From: FEB-25 sp963822175
GTDB lineage: Bacteria > Chloroflexota > Anaerolineae > Anaerolineales > UBA4823
Assembly (NCBI GenBank): GCA_963822175.1
Contig: CAWGGJ010000005.1
Coordinates: 248,001-312,000 of the forward strand
DNA length: 64,000 nucleotides
Direction: 5' to 3'
Shown here: piece after piece, positions 62,008 through 64,000 of the stretch
How positions within the stretch are numbered: the first letter of the stretch is position 1
How the letters are laid out: each line of letters begins with the position of its first letter
Program-made: the position numbers and the translations under genes
Notes under the pieces: generated by a model
What the model saw: the letters and a program-made list of their open reading frames with translations, nothing else
What the model was told of the DNA's origin: nothing
The model's database searches: none

Positions 62008-63237
62008 ATGGTTAATAAAATCGAATCAGTCATCATCGGCGGCGGCCAGGCTGGTCTTTCACTCAGCTATTATTTCTCACGGGCGGGCAGAGAGCACGTC
62101 GTTTTAGAAAAATCCTCACAGGTGGCGAACACCTGGCGCAACCATCGCTGGGACTCGTTTACGCTGATCACACCGAACTGGACCTTCAGACTGCCTGGAG
62201 CAGAATATGCAGATTCAGAGCCGGGAGGGTTCATGCTAAAGAGCGAGATTATTCATCGTTTCGAGAAGTACGAACAGGAAAATCACCTGCCGGTAAGCTA
62301 TTCGACAGAGGTCACCCGGGTTGAGCCCATGGAAAACCATTATCGATACCGCATATTTACCAAGGACAAGGTATATGAATCAAAGAATGTGATCATCGCC
62401 ACAGGGATGTTTCAGAAAGGGAAAATCCCTGCATTTGCCACAAAAATACCGCAAGATATTCAACAAATTCCCTCGGATGCATACCGCAATCCGCAGTCAC
62501 TACCACCCGGGGCTGTCCTGGTAGTCGGCTCAGCCCAGTCGGGGTGCCAGATTGCCGAGGAGCTGAATGAAGCGGGACGCAAGGTTTACTTATCAACAGG
62601 AACTGCCGGGCGTTTTCCCCGCCGTTACCGCGGTAAAGACGGATATGACTGGCTCCACCTGATCGGATTTTTCGACCGCACCGTGGCCAACCTGGACTCC
62701 CCCAAGGATCGCTTTTTCGGAGCTCCACATTCAACGGGAAAGGGAGGCGGGCATGAAATCAACTTGCATCAGTTCTGCCGCGACGGCATCATCTTATTGG
62801 GTCATGTACGTGATTATGAGGCTGGGAAACTTGTGATTGCTCCAGACTTAAAGGAGAACCTGGCTAAGTCAGATGGATTTGCCGCCAATCTAATCAAGCA
62901 GATAGATGAATATATCCAAAAAAACACCTTGAATCTCCCCCCTGAGGAAGTGATGATTTTGAATGAAGGATACCGGGCACCCGAGATCCTTTCTCTGGAT
63001 TTATTTGTAGAAAGAGTTAGTACGATTATTTGGTCAACAGGTTATACGCGTGACTACAGCCTGGTGCAGCTCCCATTCCTAGATGCTTATGGTTATCCAT
63101 CCACAAATCGGGGTGTTACAAGCCATTCCGGCTTATATTTTCTCGGCTTACCATGGATGAATACGTTTAAATCAGGGTTTCTCCTGGGAGTTGGTGAATC
63201 CGCCCAGTGTATTGCAGACGTTATTTGTAATGAATAA
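62008..63237 (+). CDS. Flavin-containing monooxygenase-like oxidoreductase
   Basis: 409 residues behind GGAAGGGG. The FAD Rossmann motif is VIIGGGQAGLSLSYYFSRAG, with ANTWRNHRWDSFTLITPNW as in FMO-like and CzcO-type proteins. NVIIATGMFQKGKIP follows, and the NAD(P)H site is LVVGSAQSGCQIAEELNEAG. The C-terminal VSTIIWSTGYTRDY and SHSGLYFLGLPWM are usual for the family. It would use NADPH and O2, or act as a flavin reductase. Substrate is unknown. A single gene between two gene-free stretches. Confidence 0.9.
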   Translation: MVNKIESVIIGGGQAGLSLSYYFSRAGREHVVLEKSSQVANTWRNHRWDSFTLITPNWTFRLPGAEYADSEPGGFMLKSEIIHRFEKYEQENHLPVSYSTEVTRVEPMENHYRYRIFTKDKVYESKNVIIATGMFQKGKIPAFATKIPQDIQQIPSDAYRNPQSLPPGAVLVVGSAQSGCQIAEELNEAGRKVYLSTGTAGRFPRRYRGKDGYDWLHLIGFFDRTVANLDSPKDRFFGAPHSTGKGGGHEINLHQFCRDGIILLGHVRDYEAGKLVIAPDLKENLAKSDGFAANLIKQIDEYIQKNTLNLPPEEVMILNEGYRAPEILSLDLFVERVSTIIWSTGYTRDYSLVQLPFLDAYGYPSTNRGVTSHSGLYFLGLPWMNTFKSGFLLGVGESAQCIADVICNE

Positions 63238-63645
63238 ATCCTGTCTTGGACAGTTATAACCGTAAGTAAAATTACTTTATTACGTTATGCTATTTTGCTT
63301 ACTTGTTCCTATGAGAATTGAGCTCAACCTGAGCCGCCGGTTAGCTATGTTTATGTCGGGTGAGAACAGGATAATTCAATAGCTTCTTCCACAAAAACTA
63401 TTTACTACTATATATATTCAGTATTTCATCCTCACCCAATACCATATCAATTGATGAAGGTCCACTAACCTGGCAGATCAACCGGGGGAGATATTATACG
63501 GCGGGTTAAATTTGATCCTGCGGATTGAATTTCTGGAATGCCTTCTCGATTGGTAAGAAGGCGAGCAGGGATGTGTGATGGCAAAGATGAAATATAATTG
63601 TAATAGTCGCTATACCGTCGCATCGTCCCAATCAGGAGGTGTAAT
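63238..63645. other. Intergenic region before the aldo/keto reductase
   Basis: 408 AT-rich bases without a credible gene. A minus-strand frame at 63465-63695 overlaps the start of the reductase and is a shadow. No terminator of clear quality is seen after the monooxygenase. Confidence 0.4.
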
Positions 63646-64000
63646 ATGATCACCCAACAAGCATTTGGACGCAGCGGGCATTTGAGCTCGCGCATCCTTC
63701 TGGGTGCAGCAGCCTTTTCACAGGTTACTCAGGCCGAGGCGGATGCAGCATTGGAGTTAGCATTGTCTTTTGGGGTTAATCACGTTGATGTAGCTGCCAG
63801 TTACGGCGAGGCTGAACTCCGTGTTGGAAATTGGATCAGCCGACACGGCAAACCCTTCTTCCTTGCCACGAAAACGGGAGAACGCACACTGAATAAAGCA
63901 CGCGAGGAGATTCAACGTTCACTGGAGCGCTTACAGGTAACCCAGGTGGACCTGTTGCAGCTGCACAACCTGGTTGATCCACAAGAGTGGGAAACAGCAT
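63646..64000 (+). CDS. Aldo/keto reductase (N-terminal part)
   Basis: Read from ATG 63646, with AGGAGG 6 bases upstream, and open to the window end (118 residues seen). It starts TQQAFGRSGHLSSRILLGAA. The catalytic Asp and Tyr are in NHVDVAASYGEAELRVG, the Lys in FFLATKTGERT and the His in QVDLLQLHNLVDP. So the tetrad is complete in the part present. It is a different subtype from the YghZ-like protein at 9831. Substrate is unknown. Confidence 0.9.
   Translation, partial: MITQQAFGRSGHLSSRILLGAAAFSQVTQAEADAALELALSFGVNHVDVAASYGEAELRVGNWISRHGKPFFLATKTGERTLNKAREEIQRSLERLQVTQVDLLQLHNLVDPQEWETA

Noticed and set aside
1..64000. CRISPR arrays, insertion sequences with terminal repeats, prophage genes
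   Set aside because: No regularly spaced repeats, transposase or phage structural genes were seen on either strand.

Overview
The window looks like a chromosomal piece of a Chloroflexota bacterium of the Anaerolineae type. This is an inference from gene content, not a database match: Pro/Thr-rich lipoproteins, a triple-FHA ABC transporter beside a Ser/Thr kinase with an extracytoplasmic beta-propeller, a cdaA-ybbR-der-lepB block, tandem cyclic-di-AMP receptor paralogues and moderate GC. No rRNA, CRISPR array, transposase or phage module is visible. Several genes carry single-base lesions, so this is probably an unfinished or metagenome assembly.

Layout. 0-4.4 kb: the start of an XRE/NB-ARC regulator diverges from a secreted collagen-like protein with calcium-loop-like inserts; small membrane proteins and an ECF sigma factor follow. 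4.2-5.0 kb is gene-free and holds two tRNA-like fragments. 5-13.3 kb is metabolic: acyl-CoA ligase, DUF1801 protein, FAD oxidoreductase, aldo/keto reductase, MFS carrier, alpha/beta hydrolase. 13.4-16.8 kb is a tight minus-strand operon joining a cobalamin-binding mutase-like protein, an opine-dehydrogenase-like enzyme and two cyclic-di-AMP receptor paralogues; it is the best candidate for an undescribed system. 17.3-20.8 kb carries arfB and a seven-gene run of small housekeeping proteins.

21.1-26.9 kb: a [NiFe]-hydrogenase (small subunit, large subunit, maturation protease) is flanked by an intact yigZ and a decayed yigZ copy in the same orientation. The small subunit has Asp in place of one proximal-cluster Cys. 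28.3-41.3 kb: FHA/ABC transporter, lectin-like lipoprotein and Ser/Thr kinase form a signalling-transport module, followed by an Eis-like acetyltransferase, a hemerythrin, a DUF362 plus polyferredoxin pair and a second lectin-like lipoprotein.

41.4-49.7 kb: MerR-like regulator, a phospholipase-D lipoprotein / HerA-like ATPase / YgjP-like metallopeptidase operon, ATC hydrolase, LysM lipoprotein, Nudix hydrolase. 49.8-56.9 kb, minus strand: a long housekeeping operon, coaE(-GNAT fusion)-cdaA-ybbR-der-lepB-deoC-YgiT-type zinc finger-unknown. In it cdaA has an in-frame TGA before a 43-codon tail that still abuts ybbR. 57.3-64 kb: a second FAD oxidoreductase, an SGNH-like lipoprotein, an MFS carrier, a flavin monooxygenase and the start of another aldo/keto reductase.

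The window therefore holds both cyclic-di-AMP synthesis (cdaA) and likely sensing (two receptor paralogues), plus envelope phospho-signalling and H2 oxidation. Three further genes (near 31.64, 39.77 and 43.73 kb) need one-base frame changes to restore the expected protein.
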